This document shows positions 41,829 to 50,505 of a stretch of 64,000 bases of DNA, in pieces. Position 1 is the stretch's first letter, and each line of letters begins with the position of its first letter. The DNA comes from Microbacterium arborescens (GTDB lineage Bacteria > Actinomycetota > Actinomycetes > Actinomycetales > Microbacteriaceae), in NCBI GenBank assembly GCA_003339645.1, contig QNUV01000041.1:62001-126000 (forward strand), in the 5' to 3' direction. The position numbers and the translations under genes are program-made. The notes beneath the pieces were generated by a model. The model saw only the letters and a program-made list of their open reading frames with translations. It did not search any database and was not told the origin of the DNA.

Positions 41829-42326
41829 ATGCGCCGCCCCACCCCCGATCCCGTCGGTCCCGGACAGGAGTCCGTCTGGGACTACCCGCGACCGCCCCGT
41901 CTCGAACGCGTCCACGCGCGCGTCACGATCGATTTCGCCGCCGTCACGATCGTCGACACCGACGACGTCGTGCGGGTGCTCGAGACGAGCCATCCGCCCG
42001 TGTACTACCTGCCGGCCGCGGCGTTCGTGCCCGGCTCGCTGATACCTGCGGCCGGCAGCTCGTTCTGCGAGTTCAAGGGTGCCGCCGAGTACTTCGACGT
42101 CGTCCGCGGCACGGCGGTGCGCGAGCGCGCCGCGTGGGGTTATCCGAACCCGTCGCCGGGGTATGAGGAGCTCGTCGGTCGCGTCGCCGTCTACGCGGGC
42201 GGGATGGACCGGTGCACGGTCGACGGCGAGGTCGTCGTGCCGCAGCCCGGCGGGTTCTACGGCGGCTGGGTGACGTCGAACCTCGCAGGCCCGTTCAAGG
42301 GGGTTCCCGGTTCGATGGGATGGTGA
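41829..42326 (+). CDS. DUF427 protein
   Basis: A 165-aa DUF427 protein. The family core is visible: DVVRVLETSHPPVYYLP, then SFCEFKGAAEYFDVV, AAWGYPNPSPGYEELVGRVAVYAG and the closing CTVDGEVV. A short C-terminal extension (GGFYGGWVTSNLAGPFKG) is present. Function is unknown; the fold is a small beta-rich domain that occurs in many actinobacteria. The start at 41829 is supported by TAACCT 7 bases upstream and by the family beginning; longer reading would run back into DUF3054. Confidence 0.85.
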   Translation: MRRPTPDPVGPGQESVWDYPRPPRLERVHARVTIDFAAVTIVDTDDVVRVLETSHPPVYYLPAAAFVPGSLIPAAGSSFCEFKGAAEYFDVVRGTAVRERAAWGYPNPSPGYEELVGRVAVYAGGMDRCTVDGEVVVPQPGGFYGGWVTSNLAGPFKGVPGSMGW

Positions 42327-42366
42327 CCCGCTCGAACAGGCCCGCGGAGGCGTTGCCGCGCTTCGT

Positions 42367-43002
42367 TCAGCGCTGAGCGCGGGCGAGGTTTGCGCGCAGC
42401 TCGTCGGCGTTCTGCCGCACGACGTAAGCGGGCTGGTCGCGCTCGACGCGCCAGCTCTCAGCGAGCGAACCGATGTCGACGGTGTCGAAGCCGAACGCGT
42501 CGTAGAGCGCCGTGACGTGGGCGACGGCATCCGGGTGGTCGCTCGCGGTCGCGAGCGCGCGCCGGTCCGGGGTTCCCGCGGGGGAGCCGTCGGTGTTGAT
42601 GTCGGCGGCGGGGATGTGGTTGAACGCCTTGACGACCTTCGACTCGGCGAAATGACGCTGCGCCATCTCGGACGTCGTGGTGCGCTTCTCCTCGAGCTCG
42701 GCGATGCGGCCGTCGCGCTCCCAGTAGTAGTTGTTCGTGTCGAGCACGATCTTGCCCGCGAGCGGTTCGGCGGGGACGTCCTCGAGCGCCTTCAGCGGCA
42801 CCGTCACGACGGCCCAATCCGCCGCCTCGGCCGCTTCCTGCGCGGTCGCCGCCCGTGCGCGCTCGCCGAGCCGCGCGACGAGGTCGCCGAGCGTCTCCGG
42901 CCCGCGCGAGTTGGCGATCACGACGTCGTAGCCGCGTGCGACCAGGCCCTCGGCGAGAGCGCTTCCGATGTGTCCTGCTCCGATGATTCCCACAGTTGTC
43001 AT
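42367..43002 (-). CDS. NADPH-dependent F420 reductase-like oxidoreductase
   Basis: A 211-aa Rossmann protein with the GAGHIGSALAEGL nucleotide motif at the N-terminus, VVIANSRGPETL, and a NIP-like KAFNHIPAADI segment. It belongs to the NADPH:F420 oxidoreductase / NAD-binding domain 2 group. The ANSRG sequence at the end of strand 2 favours NADP binding. The cofactor partner need not be F420 in this lineage. The ATG at 43002 begins the first strand directly. It is divergent from the membrane protein/HTH pair across an AT-rich stretch. Confidence 0.85.
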   Translation of the reverse strand: MTTVGIIGAGHIGSALAEGLVARGYDVVIANSRGPETLGDLVARLGERARAATAQEAAEAADWAVVTVPLKALEDVPAEPLAGKIVLDTNNYYWERDGRIAELEEKRTTTSEMAQRHFAESKVVKAFNHIPAADINTDGSPAGTPDRRALATASDHPDAVAHVTALYDAFGFDTVDIGSLAESWRVERDQPAYVVRQNADELRANLARAQR

Positions 43003-43057
43003 GGGGAAGGCAACGGTCGGTGGCGGCCCCGGCATTCCCTCGGGGCTGAAAACTATG

Positions 43058-43072
43058 TAAAGTTTAGTTAAC
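43058..43072. promoter_or_regulatory. AT-rich palindromes ahead of the membrane/HTH pair
   Basis: TAAAGTTTA (43058-43066) and GTTAAC (43067-43072) are adjacent perfect palindromes in an AT-rich patch, followed by a further TAAAG at 43075-43079. The patch sits between divergent genes and is a candidate operator for the small HTH protein encoded downstream. Confidence 0.45.
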
Positions 43073-43099
43073 AGTAAAGCTCACTTGACAGTCGGGAAG

Positions 43100-43585
43100 A
43101 TGATGAAAGAGAACCGGAACACGCTGTCCGTCGCTGATACGCGCCCCCGCTGGGGACGCATGAGGTTCGGCGATCGCCGGCTCTCCGCGCTGTGGATCGC
43201 GATCCCAGCGGGTGCGCTCGCGTCATCGGCACTCGCGGCGTTCGTGGTCGCGACGGGAGGCGGCGGACCGCAGCCGGTGGTCGGAGCGGCCGTGATCGTC
43301 GCTCTCACGCTCGCCCCGTGCATCGGCTTCGCCTGGGTGGCGGTCGTCGACCGGTCCACTCTGCGAGGAGCCGCCGAGCAGCCCGAGCAGTCGGTCGAGT
43401 CGCGGTGGTTCGAGCGGGCCACGAGCGGCGCTCTCACTGACACCCTCCTCATCGTGGGGCTCGGTACGGCGACCCTCGCGTTCACGCGCGTCGAGGTCCC
43501 GACCCTTATCGCTCTGTCAGCGGTACTGATGATCGCGATGGGCTCGGTCGCGGTGCGCTACCTGGCGCAGCAGCGCCGCGGCTGA
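43100..43585 (+). CDS. Four-helix membrane protein paired with an HTH regulator
   Basis: A 161-aa membrane protein with helices at about 30-50, 60-80, 113-130 and 133-152 and a charged central loop. I do not recognise a named family, but small membrane proteins of this size paired with a tiny XRE-type regulator are common in gram-positive bacteria (DUF2178-like pairs). The start is uncertain: ATGs at 43100 and 43103 follow gggaag closely, and a later ATG at 43160 is possible. The HTH gene begins 2 bases after its stop, so the two are cotranscribed. Confidence 0.7.
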   Translation: MMKENRNTLSVADTRPRWGRMRFGDRRLSALWIAIPAGALASSALAAFVVATGGGGPQPVVGAAVIVALTLAPCIGFAWVAVVDRSTLRGAAEQPEQSVESRWFERATSGALTDTLLIVGLGTATLAFTRVEVPTLIALSAVLMIAMGSVAVRYLAQQRRG

Positions 43586-43587
43586 AC

Positions 43588-43785
43588 ATGGAGAACTCGG
43601 TATCCGAGCGCCGACGCGACCGGGGGTGGTCGCAGCAGCGTCTCGCCGATGAGCTCGGGGTTTCGCGTCAGACGATCATCTCGATCGAACGCGGGCGCTT
43701 CGATCCGTCCCTCCCGTTGGCGTTCCGGCTCGCTCGGGTGTTCGGATGCGCGATCGAGGACATCTTCTCCGACAGCGCAGAATGA
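43588..43785 (+). CDS. Small XRE/Cro-type HTH regulator
   Basis: A 65-aa protein made of one helix-turn-helix domain: RRDRGWSQQRLADELGVSRQTIISIERGRFDPSLPLAFRLARVF, ending in IEDIFSD. This is the YozG/TM-partner type of small regulator. The ATG lies 2 bases after the stop of the membrane protein gene, with no separate promoter, so it is probably translationally coupled. It is likely to repress its own operon at the AT-rich palindromes upstream. It converges on the siderophore-interacting protein gene. Confidence 0.9.
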   Translation: MENSVSERRRDRGWSQQRLADELGVSRQTIISIERGRFDPSLPLAFRLARVFGCAIEDIFSDSAE

Positions 43786-43816
43786 AGGACGCACCGAGTC
43801 GTTCGGTACGGCGGGC

Positions 43817-44593
43817 TCAGAGGATCTGGCCGATGGGCTCGCGCTTCTCCGCCTGGAACCGGTCCTCGTTGCGGCCCCGGGCCCAGTAGCCCGACAGGGA
43901 GACACGGCCGCGCTCGAGTCCGCGCTCGTCGAAGAGCACGCGTCGCAGAGCCTTCATCGACTCGCGCTCACCGTGCGCGAAGACCTGAACGTCGCCCGCC
44001 GGCCAGTCGTACTGCCGCACGACGGCGGCGAGAGCCTCGGGGTCGTGGGCAGGGTCGACGACCCACTCCACCTCGACACCCGCAGGCGCGTCGAGAGGCA
44101 GGATCGCGTCGTCGGATTCCACTTCGACGAACGCGTGCCCGGCCGCATCCGACGGCAGCGCCTCCAGTGCGGCGGCGATCGCCGGAACGGCCGAGAGGTC
44201 TCCGGCGAAGAGATGGAAATCGGCGGCGGCATCCGGGGCGTAGCCGCCGCCCGGTCCCATCAGCTCGATCTGGTCGCCGACCTGCGCGCGCGCCGCCCAC
44301 GGCCCGGCGAGGCCCTCGTCACCGTGCACGACGAAGTCGATCGAGAGGGTGCCGGCGACGGCATCCACCCGCCGGACGGTGTACGTCCGCGTGACGGGTG
44401 CGGATTCGGGAGCGGGAGTCGTGAACTTCAGCTTGACGTACTTGTCGGTCTCGGGCCGGTTCTGGAACCCCGCGAAGCCGTCGCCGCCGAGGGTCACGCG
44501 CACCAGGTGCGCGGAGAGGCGTTCGGTTCCGACGACCTCGAGCTGGATGCTCGGGCGCGGGGTACGGGGAGCGGTGCGAGAGGAGAGAGCCAC
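43817..44593 (-). CDS. Siderophore-interacting (ferric-siderophore reductase) family protein
   Basis: A 258-aa SIP-family FAD/NAD(P)H reductase. The FAD-binding RTYTVRRVD, the HGDEGLAGPWAARAQVGD loop and the C-terminal SGYWARGRNEDRFQAEKREP are typical of ViuB/SIP proteins, which release iron from imported siderophores. The GTG at 44593 is chosen over the GTG at 44602 because TACCGT lies 7 bases before the former and overlaps the latter. No siderophore transport or synthesis genes are adjacent. A possible regulatory iron box was not found. Confidence 0.88.
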   Translation of the reverse strand: MALSSRTAPRTPRPSIQLEVVGTERLSAHLVRVTLGGDGFAGFQNRPETDKYVKLKFTTPAPESAPVTRTYTVRRVDAVAGTLSIDFVVHGDEGLAGPWAARAQVGDQIELMGPGGGYAPDAAADFHLFAGDLSAVPAIAAALEALPSDAAGHAFVEVESDDAILPLDAPAGVEVEWVVDPAHDPEALAAVVRQYDWPAGDVQVFAHGERESMKALRRVLFDERGLERGRVSLSGYWARGRNEDRFQAEKREPIGQIL

Positions 44594-44622
44594 CTCACCC
44601 ACGGTACCCGGGGCGCCGCGGG

Positions 44623-45663
44623 TCAGGCGAAGCGGACCCAGTTCGCGCCCGCGCCGGTCTCGGCCTGCTCGAGCAGCGTCAGCTCGGCGCCGTCGACGGC
44701 GTAGAGCGAGACCGTGCGCGACTTCTCGCCCGCCGCGATCAGACGGTCTCCCGCGGGGGAGAGGACGAATCCGCGCGGCTGCGGCTCGGTGGGGATGAAC
44801 GACGAGACGTCCTGCACGGTGCCGTCCTCGGCGACGGGCGCGGCGCCCAGCGTGCTCGTCGAACGCTCCGAGATCCAGAGGTACCGCTCGTCCGCGCCGA
44901 GGTGGATGTCGGCGCCCCAGACGGCGTGGTTGGCGACCGGGTCGCCGCCGATCTCACCGCGCACGAGTCCGGCTGCGGGGTCGACTGCGTTGGCCCGGGA
45001 GCGCAGCTCCAGGCCGCCCGTCGCCGCGTCGCGCACGTAGTGCAGCACCTCGCCGGAGTACTCGGTCATGACGTAGACGGCGTCCTCGGCGCTGTTGAGC
45101 ACCAGGTGGCGGGGTCCGCTGCCGGCGGGCGCCGCGGCGGTGCCCGGGCCGACCGGAGTCAGCGTCAGGTCGTCGCCGAGCTCGAACTGCCCGACGAGAT
45201 CGTCGCCGAGTGAGACGAAGTAGGCGAAGCGCCCGTCGGAGGAGGGCAGCACCGAGTGCAGCTTGGCGAACTCGACGCGGCCGGTCGGCTCGCCGATCGC
45301 GCCGTCGGAGATCGGGGCGACGAACCCGTAGTCACCGCCGTACGAGGCGGCGAGGAGCGCCGTGCCCCCGCGGGCGAGAGCGATGTAGCTGACCGAGCCG
45401 TCCGGAAGCGCGAAGCGCGAGCGGGGGGTGAGCTCGCCCGTGGCGCGGTCGAGGGAGAGCGTGACGATCGCCGCGGGCTCGTCGGAGGTCGCACCCTTGA
45501 CTCCCGCGTAGACGAGGCCGCGCTCGCGGTCGATCGCGAAGGTGCCGGTGCCGGTGAGGCCGTCGGCGACGAAGAGCCGTTCGAGGGCGTCGCCATCGAG
45601 ACGGAACACGCTGATGCTGCTGTCACCCGCGTTGGCGACCAGGACGAGAGAGGAATCAGTCAC
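44623..45663 (-). CDS. 6-phosphogluconolactonase-like beta-propeller (lactonase family)
   Basis: A 346-aa seven-bladed propeller of the YkgB/YbhE lactonase family. Blade motifs such as LVLVANAGDSSISVF, YIALARGGTALLAASYGGDY, GSGPRHLVLN and RYLWISERSTSTL are seen. Members open 6-phosphogluconolactone or related lactones; substrate assignment is weak without the neighbouring pathway. The GTG start at 45663 is preceded by TAGGCT with 6 bases between, so it is probably leaderless. It lies 29 bases upstream of the SIP gene on the same strand, probably a separate unit. Confidence 0.85.
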   Translation of the reverse strand: MTDSSLVLVANAGDSSISVFRLDGDALERLFVADGLTGTGTFAIDRERGLVYAGVKGATSDEPAAIVTLSLDRATGELTPRSRFALPDGSVSYIALARGGTALLAASYGGDYGFVAPISDGAIGEPTGRVEFAKLHSVLPSSDGRFAYFVSLGDDLVGQFELGDDLTLTPVGPGTAAAPAGSGPRHLVLNSAEDAVYVMTEYSGEVLHYVRDAATGGLELRSRANAVDPAAGLVRGEIGGDPVANHAVWGADIHLGADERYLWISERSTSTLGAAPVAEDGTVQDVSSFIPTEPQPRGFVLSPAGDRLIAAGEKSRTVSLYAVDGAELTLLEQAETGAGANWVRFA

Positions 45664-45736
45664 GCCACGAGCCTAGCTCCGCGGTCCGAGACCGACGCGG
45701 CGGGAGTCCACGCCGGGGACTGATAAACTCGTCGAC

Positions 45737-45825
45737 GGAAGTGTGTCCGAGCGGCCTAAGGAGCATGGCTGGAATCCATGTAGGCGGGGTAACTCGCCTC
45801 GCAGGTTCAAATCCTGTCACTTCCG
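45737..45825 (+). tRNA. tRNA-Ser (anticodon GGA)
   Basis: A complete 89-nt class II tRNA. The acceptor arms ggaagtg (45737-45743) and cacttcc (45818-45824) pair over 7 bp with G as discriminator base. The anticodon stem catgg/ccatg frames the loop ctGGAat with anticodon 45771-45773. A long variable arm (gcggg/ctcgc) and the TTCAAAT T-loop fit tRNA-Ser. The 3' CCA is not encoded. Confidence 0.97.
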
Positions 45826-45830
45826 CCGAA

Positions 45831-45867
45831 ACGAAGGGCGCCACTCCGCGAGGGTGGCGCCCTTCGT
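45831..45867. terminator. Bidirectional terminator after tRNA-Ser
   Basis: Arms 45831-45844 (acgaagggcgccac) and 45854-45867 pair perfectly over 14 bp around a 9-base loop. It begins 5 bases after the tRNA and its far end touches the stop codon of the converging HD-domain gene, so it should end both transcripts. Confidence 0.9.
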
Positions 45868-46475
45868 CATGCCAGGATGTCGTCCCACACCCGCCCGCCC
45901 TCGGCGATGCGCTGTGACGCGTCGAGCCGGGCCGCAGGAGTGCCGGGCTTGCGGCGCGCCTGTACGTGGATGCACCCCGCGAACTGCGCGGCGAAGTCCC
46001 GGCGTGGATGCCTTCGCGTGACGGCCCGCAGGGTCTCGGCATCCCATAGCTCCGGCGCGACTCCCGAGACGTCGAGGCTCGTCGCGACCTCCAGCAGATG
46101 ACCCTCGGGGTCGAGCGCCGGGTCGACGCTCAGCCACATGTGCCGCTCGATGACCTCGCGCGCGCGTTCGCGGCGCGCGGCGGGCCACCCCGCACCGGCC
46201 GCGAAGAGCCACGCCGCCGCGCCGCCGGCCGACTCGAACGCCATCTCGTGCGCGTCGAACGCGGGTGTCACGCCGAGGTCGTGGAGCATCGCGGCGACGA
46301 ACAGCAGTTCGGGGTCGTGGTCGAGCCCGAGCGTTTCGGCGCGCAGCCGCGCCCAGGCCCACGACCGGATGCCGTGGTCGACGAGCACGGCCGACGACCA
46401 CCGGCTCACCGCCTCGAGGGCGAGCGCGGCGGTGGGCGTCGGCGGGGCGAGGAGGCGGTCGAGATCACGGATCAT
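45867..46475 (-). CDS. HD-domain hydrolase
   Basis: A 202-aa HD-superfamily metal-dependent phosphohydrolase. The distal His is in the helix with VSRWSSAVLVDHGIRSWAW, the HD doublet is in LFVAAMLHDLGVTP, and a further His is in ERHMWLSVDP. This is the pattern of cyanamide-hydratase-like/YedJ-type HD proteins, whose substrates are usually unknown nucleotides. The ATG at 46475 is preferred to the longer reading because the residues upstream are Pro-rich and not conserved-looking. It diverges from the dicarboxylate symporter gene. Confidence 0.8.
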   Translation of the reverse strand: MIRDLDRLLAPPTPTAALALEAVSRWSSAVLVDHGIRSWAWARLRAETLGLDHDPELLFVAAMLHDLGVTPAFDAHEMAFESAGGAAAWLFAAGAGWPAARRERAREVIERHMWLSVDPALDPEGHLLEVATSLDVSGVAPELWDAETLRAVTRRHPRRDFAAQFAGCIHVQARRKPGTPAARLDASQRIAEGGRVWDDILA

Positions 46476-46675
46476 GCGCTCATTCTGGGGTGGCGGCGGC
46501 AAACCCGACCGCCCCGCTGCCGACTCCGGCAGACATCAGAGCGCCCGTGTCCCGAAAGCGACGGCGCGAGCAGGCCGGCGGGTGTCATGGAAGGTCATAC
46601 GGCCCCGGCGACCCCGATTCGGGTTTAGCGTCGGTGGGTCGCCATCGCGACGTCATCCCTCTCAGGAGCACCACC

Positions 46676-48070
46676 ATGAGTTCTGCCACCTCGAAGAACG
46701 CCGCGCCGGCGAAGCGGAAGAAGCCCTTCTACCGCTCGTTCGGCTTCCAGATCACGATCGCGCTCGTCGCGGGCGTCCTCCTCGGCCTGCTGGCACGCCA
46801 GCTCGGGCCCGATGCCGAGGGCAACCCGAACGGCCTCGCCGCAACGCTGTCGACGATCGGCAGCGGCTACGTCACACTGCTGCGCACGGCGGTCGTGCCG
46901 CTGATCTTCCTCGCGATCGTCGCCTCGATCACGCAGCTGCGCAACGTCACCAACGCCGCGCGTCTGGCGGGTCAGACCCTGCTATGGTTCGGGATCACCG
47001 CGCTGATCGCCGTGACGATCGGCATCGTGCTGGGTGTCACGATCCAGCCGGGCGCGCGCGTCGACGCCGGCCAGCTCACGCCCGACGTCCCCTCGAGCGT
47101 CGGCTCCTGGTGGAGCTTCCTCACGGGGCTCATCCCGCAGAACTTCCTCGGTCTGTCGGTGTCGACCTCGATCAACCCCGAGACGGGCGCCGCGAGCTCG
47201 AGCGTCGGCTACAACGTGCTCCAGATCATCGTCATCTCGGTCGCGATCGGCATCGCCGCCCTCAAGCTCGGCAAGCGCGCCGAGGCGTTCGTGTCGTTCA
47301 CCGAGTCGGCGCTGAAGGTCGTCCAGCGGGTGCTCTGGTGGATCATCCGCATCGCTCCGATCGGCACCCTCGGCCTGATCGGGTCGGCCGTCGTCACCTA
47401 CGGCTGGGAGAAGCTCACGACGCTCCTCTGGTTCGCCGTCGCCATCTACATCGGCCTCGCTCTCGTGCTCTTCGTCGTCTATCCCGTGCTGCTGAAGACC
47501 CACGGCCTGTCGGTGCGGCAGTACTTCTCGGGCGTGTGGCCCGCCGTGCAGCTCGCCTTCGTCTCGCGCTCCTCGATCGGCACCCTGCCGCTCACGCAGC
47601 GGGTCACCGAGCGCAACCTCGGCGTTCCGCGCGAGTACGCCTCGTTCGCCGTGCCGTTCGGGGCGACGACGAAGATGGACGGCTGCGCTGCGATCTACCC
47701 GGCGATCGCCGCGATCTTCGTCGCGCAGTTCTTCGGCCTCGAGCTGAACGCGGTGCAGTACCTGCTGATCGTGGTCGTCTCTGTCGTCGGTTCCGCCGCG
47801 ACGGCGGGCACGACGGGTGCGACCGTCATGCTCACGCTGACCCTCACGACCCTGGGCCTGCCGCTCGAGGGTGTCGGCCTGCTGCTGGCGATCGACCCGA
47901 TCCTCGACATGGGCCGCACGGCCGTCAACGTCGCGGGCCAGGCGCTCGTGCCGACGATCGTGGCCAAGCGCGAGGGCATCCTCGACCGCGAGCTGTACGA
48001 CGCCGAGCGTTCGGGCGACCCGTTCGCCGACGACAGCGCCGACGAGGTAGAGGCCCCCGCCCGGGCCTGA
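46676..48070 (+). CDS. Dicarboxylate/amino acid:cation symporter (DAACS family)
   Basis: A 464-aa symporter of the glutamate/dicarboxylate family. It has eight core helices and two re-entrant hairpins: the serine-rich loop SRSSIGTLPLT, FAVPFGATTKMDGCAAIYP (the NMDGT-like region, here KMDGC) and AATAGTTGATVMLTLTLTTLGLP. The CVFVNMDGT form is altered, so specificity could differ from DctA or GltP. Substrates are C4-dicarboxylates, glutamate or aspartate driven by Na+ or H+. The aggag Shine-Dalgarno fixes the ATG at 46676. A hairpin follows the gene. Confidence 0.9.
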   Translation: MSSATSKNAAPAKRKKPFYRSFGFQITIALVAGVLLGLLARQLGPDAEGNPNGLAATLSTIGSGYVTLLRTAVVPLIFLAIVASITQLRNVTNAARLAGQTLLWFGITALIAVTIGIVLGVTIQPGARVDAGQLTPDVPSSVGSWWSFLTGLIPQNFLGLSVSTSINPETGAASSSVGYNVLQIIVISVAIGIAALKLGKRAEAFVSFTESALKVVQRVLWWIIRIAPIGTLGLIGSAVVTYGWEKLTTLLWFAVAIYIGLALVLFVVYPVLLKTHGLSVRQYFSGVWPAVQLAFVSRSSIGTLPLTQRVTERNLGVPREYASFAVPFGATTKMDGCAAIYPAIAAIFVAQFFGLELNAVQYLLIVVVSVVGSAATAGTTGATVMLTLTLTTLGLPLEGVGLLLAIDPILDMGRTAVNVAGQALVPTIVAKREGILDRELYDAERSGDPFADDSADEVEAPARA

Positions 48071-48089
48071 CGCTCGCGCCCACCGCGAC

Positions 48090-48151
48090 GGGGCGCACTT
48101 CTCGGCATCCGGCGCAGCTTCTTCTGCGCTCGACGTCGGGATGTGCGCCCC
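48090..48151. terminator. Compound hairpin between converging genes
   Basis: Arms ggggcgcac (48090-48098) and gtgcgcccc (48143-48151) pair over 9 bp. Inside them gcgcag (48112-48117) and ctgcgc (48124-48129) form a second hairpin. It follows the symporter gene and precedes the end of the transglutaminase gene from the other strand. The inner sequence resembles the 2243 and 2765 elements only slightly. Confidence 0.65.
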
Positions 48152-48177
48152 ATCGGCATGCGTGGGGCCCGCGGAGA

Positions 48178-50505
48178 TCAGGCGCGAACGAGGAATCGGG
48201 GGAGCAGCACGGCGCCGATGCGCCGCGGCGTCGAGACGGATGCGAGCAGCCCTCGGCGGACGGCCAGGGCGTCGGATGCCGCGGCGCGGCCGATCGCGCC
48301 GTCGCGGTCGCCGTCGGGAACGTCGTAGCTCGTCCGTTCGACCGCCGCGACGAGCGCGTCGACGCGGTCGACGGGAACCGTCGGCACGGCCGCCAGGCGG
48401 ATGCCGAGCGCGCGGGGACTCTCGGCGTCGTCGATGCGCACGCCGATGTCGCGGGCGCTCTCGCGGACGATCCGCCACGCCGCGAGCACATCGCCGCGTT
48501 CGGCAGCCGTCGTCTGCCACCGCCGCCGCGCGGCACCGAGGAGGGCGGGCAGCAGCACGAGTGCCGCGAAGCCGAGGACGACTCCGCCGTAGGGCAGCGC
48601 GAGCGCGAGGGGCGAGGTTTCGGAGCCCGCGCTCGTCCCCGTCGAGGCGGTCGGCGTCGGAGTGGGGCCGCCGTCGGGCGCGACCGTCGCCGTCTGCTGC
48701 GGCGCGGGCGCGGGGGGCACGTCCTGCCCGCCGTCGTCCGGCAGCGGCTGCGCCGAGCGCGTATAGCTGGCGGGGGTGCCGAGGCTGTTCGTCGGCTCGA
48801 ACGGCACCCAGCCGATGCCGGCAAAGTACACCTCGGGCCACGCGTGCAGCTGCGAGCTCAGCACCGTCGCGACGCTCTCGCCATCGACGACGCGGCCGGT
48901 CAGCGTTCCGGGCAGGTATCCGACGACGATGCGGGACGGCATGTCGAGCGTCCGCGCCATCACCGCGAACGCGGAGGCGAAGTGCACGCAGTAGCCGCTG
49001 CGCACCTCGAGGAAGTCCGCGATCGCGTCGACGCCCGATCCGTCGAACCCGTCGGAGACCGGAGCATCGAGCGAGTAGGTGAACTCCGCGCTGCGGAACC
49101 AGCGCTGGAGGGCGGCGAGCCGGTCGTAATCGTTCTCGGCCCCCGCGGTGACCTCGCGCGCCGTCCGCTCGATCGCGGCGGGCATGTCGGCGGGCAGCTG
49201 GGTGACGGTGTCGGGGAGGCCGTCGATGGTCGTCCCGGCCGCCTGGATCTGCTCGAGGGTCGGACGCACGACATGGGTCGTCGTGACGTACTCCTGTCCC
49301 TGCGTGTCGGTGTCCGCGGCGACCACCGTGCGGTTGGAGGGCATCGCCTCCCAGCCGCCGGAGAGGTCGTCCACGCGCACGGCCGGGCCGGGTACCGGCA
49401 GCCATGCGGACGAGAGCTGCGTGATGCTGACGGTCGTCTGGTACTCGGTCACCCGCACGTCGGGGTCGGCGACGACCGGACCGAGCGCCTCGGGAGTGAG
49501 GGGGGTGGTCTCGTCGCGGTCGGGTTCCCAGACGCGTCCGTCGAAGCTCGAGAGCGTCGCGGCACGCAGGTAGGGCATGCTGGGCGCGTTGGTGCGGGTC
49601 GTGAGCACCTCGACGTCGGTGGGGCGCCGCAGATCGTCGCCGAGCTCGAGGCTGGCGTTGATGGTGGTGGCGGGGCCCGTTCCGATTCCGACGCGCGGCG
49701 CGGGGCGGGGGAGCTCGGGCACCACGATGACGGTCGCCACGATCGCCGTCACCGCGAGGCCCGCTGCGAGCACGGCACCCGAGCGTGGCAGGCGGCGCCG
49801 TGGTTCGGCCTCGCCGCGCTGTCGCGCCTCGGCGGCGCTGGCGGCTGCGGCCGATCGGGCCAGCGCACGCTCGCGCGAGCGGGTCTCGGTCCGGATGAGC
49901 AGGAGCACCGCGGCCGCGAAGACGACGAACGCGATCAGGTCGACGGGCGCAGGCACCGACAGTGCGGGAATCAGCCATACCGCGACGAGGGCGATGGCCG
50001 CCAGCAGCGGCATCCGTGCCGTGATGACGGTGTGGTCGAGCAGGATCGTGAGAGCTGCGACCGCCGTCACGGCGAGGACCGCGAGCGGGCGGTCCGCGGT
50101 GAGGGGCGCGACTCCGTTGACGATCTGCCCGCTCGCGCCGGCGATGAGCGACGGCACCTCGGCGAAGGTTCCGGGGGTCGGGATGACGAGGAGCAGCGCG
50201 GTGTCGCCGAAGTAGACGGCGGTGACGAGTGCACCCGCCGTCACCAGCTCGGCGAGGGTGACCACGACGGCGGGCGTGTGCAGCCGCCGCAGTCCGACGC
50301 CGACGAGCAGCAGGGCGGCCGCCACGGCGACCGCGACGACGAGCCACGTGCCGGCGGCGACCACGCGCAGCAGCGGGAGGATCGCGGCGACGATCGAGAG
50401 GAGGAGGACGGCCGCCAGGGGCGTGTCGCCGGTGCGGCTCAGCTCGGCTCGCGAGGGCATCGTCGGACGATGCCGCCACCGGCGCGACGGATCAGTACGC
50501 GGCAC
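48178..50505 (-). CDS. TgpA-type transmembrane transglutaminase-like protein
   Basis: A 775-aa membrane protein of the TgpA family. The N-terminal part (to about 260) has several membrane helices, then an outside transglutaminase core with Cys506 in SGYCVHFASAF and His in QLHAWPEVYF, followed by a Pro/Thr-rich linker, one more helix near 640-660 and a cytoplasmic DUF4129-like end. It is the third gene of the MoxR-DUF58-TgpA operon typical of actinobacteria. The GTG at 50505 overlaps the DUF58 stop by 14 bases and has a ggggga Shine-Dalgarno. Substrate unknown; a wall or surface role is likely. Confidence 0.9.
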   Translation of the reverse strand: MPRTDPSRRWRHRPTMPSRAELSRTGDTPLAAVLLLSIVAAILPLLRVVAAGTWLVVAVAVAAALLLVGVGLRRLHTPAVVVTLAELVTAGALVTAVYFGDTALLLVIPTPGTFAEVPSLIAGASGQIVNGVAPLTADRPLAVLAVTAVAALTILLDHTVITARMPLLAAIALVAVWLIPALSVPAPVDLIAFVVFAAAVLLLIRTETRSRERALARSAAAASAAEARQRGEAEPRRRLPRSGAVLAAGLAVTAIVATVIVVPELPRPAPRVGIGTGPATTINASLELGDDLRRPTDVEVLTTRTNAPSMPYLRAATLSSFDGRVWEPDRDETTPLTPEALGPVVADPDVRVTEYQTTVSITQLSSAWLPVPGPAVRVDDLSGGWEAMPSNRTVVAADTDTQGQEYVTTTHVVRPTLEQIQAAGTTIDGLPDTVTQLPADMPAAIERTAREVTAGAENDYDRLAALQRWFRSAEFTYSLDAPVSDGFDGSGVDAIADFLEVRSGYCVHFASAFAVMARTLDMPSRIVVGYLPGTLTGRVVDGESVATVLSSQLHAWPEVYFAGIGWVPFEPTNSLGTPASYTRSAQPLPDDGGQDVPPAPAPQQTATVAPDGGPTPTPTASTGTSAGSETSPLALALPYGGVVLGFAALVLLPALLGAARRRWQTTAAERGDVLAAWRIVRESARDIGVRIDDAESPRALGIRLAAVPTVPVDRVDALVAAVERTSYDVPDGDRDGAIGRAAASDALAVRRGLLASVSTPRRIGAVLLPRFLVRA

